This document shows positions 63,205-64,000 of a DNA stretch of 64,000 nucleotides, in pieces. The number at the start of each line of letters is the position of its first letter. Position 1 is the stretch's first letter. The position numbers were made by a program, and so were the translations under genes. Under the pieces are notes generated by a model that saw only the letters and a program-made list of their open reading frames with translations, was not told where the DNA came from and ran no database searches. Source of the stretch: Schumannella sp. 10F1B-5-1 (lineage in GTDB: Bacteria; Actinomycetota; Actinomycetes; Actinomycetales; Microbacteriaceae); the NCBI RefSeq assembly GCF_006517535.1, contig NZ_VHQH01000036.1, positions 341,560 to 405,559 of the forward strand, written 5' to 3'.

Positions 63205-64000
63205 CTAGAACGGTGGTCGCTCCGTCGCGAGGGGACCGCGCACTCGCGCGCCGATGGCAACGCCGGAGCTCGGGTCGGCACCGCGGTCGAGGCCCGGTGG
63301 GGGAGTCGGCATCCGGTCGGCCTTCGCCGTCCATCGGACTGCGACCGGCGGGGTCGGTGCGTCTTCGCGGTATACCCGGCCGGTGGGTGAGGTCCATTCG
63401 AGGATCCCGCCCGGGCGTTGTCTCACGCGCCAGGGGGTGAACTGCTTCGTCGAGTGATGTCGCTGGCAGAGGTGGGCGAGGTTGCCGAGTGCGGTGGGTC
63501 CGCCCTTCGCGGCGTCGACGGTGTGGTCGATCTCGCAGCGGATCGCGGGGCGGTGGCATCCGGGCCAGCGGCAGTGCTGGTCGCGGGCGCGGAGGTGGCG
63601 GCGCTGGTCCCCGGTGGGGCGGTAGCGGTCGACAGCGATGACCGTTCCGCGCACCGGATCGGTGAGGAGCCGGGTCAGCGACGGGGCGTTGCGGGCGAGG
63701 GTGCGCGCGGTGTCGGCGTCGATGGGGCTGCGTCCGATGAGGTCGGCGGGCTGGTGGTCGTGGCCGGTGAGGGTGAGCGCGGAGACGACGACCTGCACCT
63801 GGGCACGGATCGCGCCGAGCGCGCCCGGCCCATCGCCGTGCGCGGTCGGGTCGAGAGCGGGGGAGCCGGCGAGGAGCAGGTCGGCGAGAACGTCGGCGCG
63901 CACCTGATCGAGCGAGCGCCGGTCGGGGTCGTCGGCAGGAGCGGCGGCACGGGGCTCGATGGCATCGTCGTGCGCGCGCGCATCCACGATGACCTGCGCC
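63205..64000 (-). CDS. DUF222/HNH endonuclease domain protein (13E12-type), 5' end outside window
   Basis: Partial gene; the frame runs off the right edge (265 codons seen). The visible part is the end of a DUF222 helical domain followed by an HNH nuclease domain: CRWPGCHRPAIRCEIDHT, the LAHLCQRHHSTKQ stretch with His ligands and Cys pairs. This is the 13E12 repeat family found in many copies in Microbacteriaceae and mycobacteria and thought to be mobile or a selfish nuclease family. The C-terminal 50 residues are low-complexity. Function is unknown beyond nuclease homology. Confidence 0.9.
   Translation of the reverse strand, partial: AQVIVDARAHDDAIEPRAAAPADDPDRRSLDQVRADVLADLLLAGSPALDPTAHGDGPGALGAIRAQVQVVVSALTLTGHDHQPADLIGRSPIDADTARTLARNAPSLTRLLTDPVRGTVIAVDRYRPTGDQRRHLRARDQHCRWPGCHRPAIRCEIDHTVDAAKGGPTALGNLAHLCQRHHSTKQFTPWRVRQRPGGILEWTSPTGRVYREDAPTPPVAVRWTAKADRMPTPPPGLDRGADPSSGVAIGARVRGPLATERPPF

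Noticed and set aside
63054..63440. Plus-strand frame of 128 codons opposite the HNH gene
   Set aside because: Arg-rich, no motif, and covered by the minus-strand HNH domain.

Overview
The window is high-GC chromosomal DNA from an actinobacterium, most likely of the Microbacteriaceae. The reasons are the GC-rich coding bias, many leaderless genes (a TANNNT -10 box 6-8 nt before ATG/GTG), actinobacterial families (DUF501, DUF4307, DUF4245, CGNR regulator, DUF222/HNH) and fragments of the conserved orders mfd-mazG-eno-ftsB-DUF501 and greA-DUF4307-small TM protein-hlyIII-prenyltransferase-PhoH-fum-DUF4245-xseB-xseA. I found no prophage, integrase, transposase, CRISPR array or rRNA. There is one tRNA.

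Layout. 1-3.2 kb: 3' part of mfd. 3.2-8.6 kb: an accessory island, visibly poorer in GC than its surroundings. It holds a C5-cytosine DNA methyltransferase, a convergent GHKL (MORC/MutL-like) ATPase carrying a C-terminal TIR-like domain, a leaderless DedA membrane protein, and a protein with an MrcB-type N-terminal domain and a PD-(D/E)xK nuclease domain. This is the best candidate for a poorly described system: restriction-modification-like parts in which a TIR (NADase-type) effector is fused to the ATPase. 8.8-23.9 kb: Ser/Thr kinase with a TM2 tail, dehydrogenase, three TetR regulators, CPBP protease, two-gene ABC exporter, RidA, MazG, NAD(P)-binding epimerase with twin operators, CGNR regulator and two tandem EamA exporters.

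24-32 kb is core: hisS, eno, FtsB-like protein, DUF501, an anchored subtilase and type II NADH dehydrogenase. 32-48 kb: a compact UvrA paralogue, lipoproteins, a tRNA-Leu(UAA) with a short variable loop, a large Ig-like membrane protein, LemA/HtpX, an AlkX-type glycosylase, a four-gene polyamine/iron-type ABC importer, an AI-2E-family permease and ilvA. 48.6-62.8 kb: greA, DUF4307, a secreted protein broken by a frameshift, hemolysin III, Z-prenyltransferase, class V aminotransferase, PIN-PhoH ATPase with a long leader, prepilin-type peptidase, MFS, fumC, beta-carbonic anhydrase, DUF4245, xseB and xseA. The window ends inside a DUF222/HNH nuclease gene.

The genes show regulatory regularities that can be read directly: leaderless promoters that fix many starts, long perfect hairpins between convergent genes, and inverted repeats at the promoters of the TetR and CGNR regulators. 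All functional calls come from reading motifs by eye; no database search was run.
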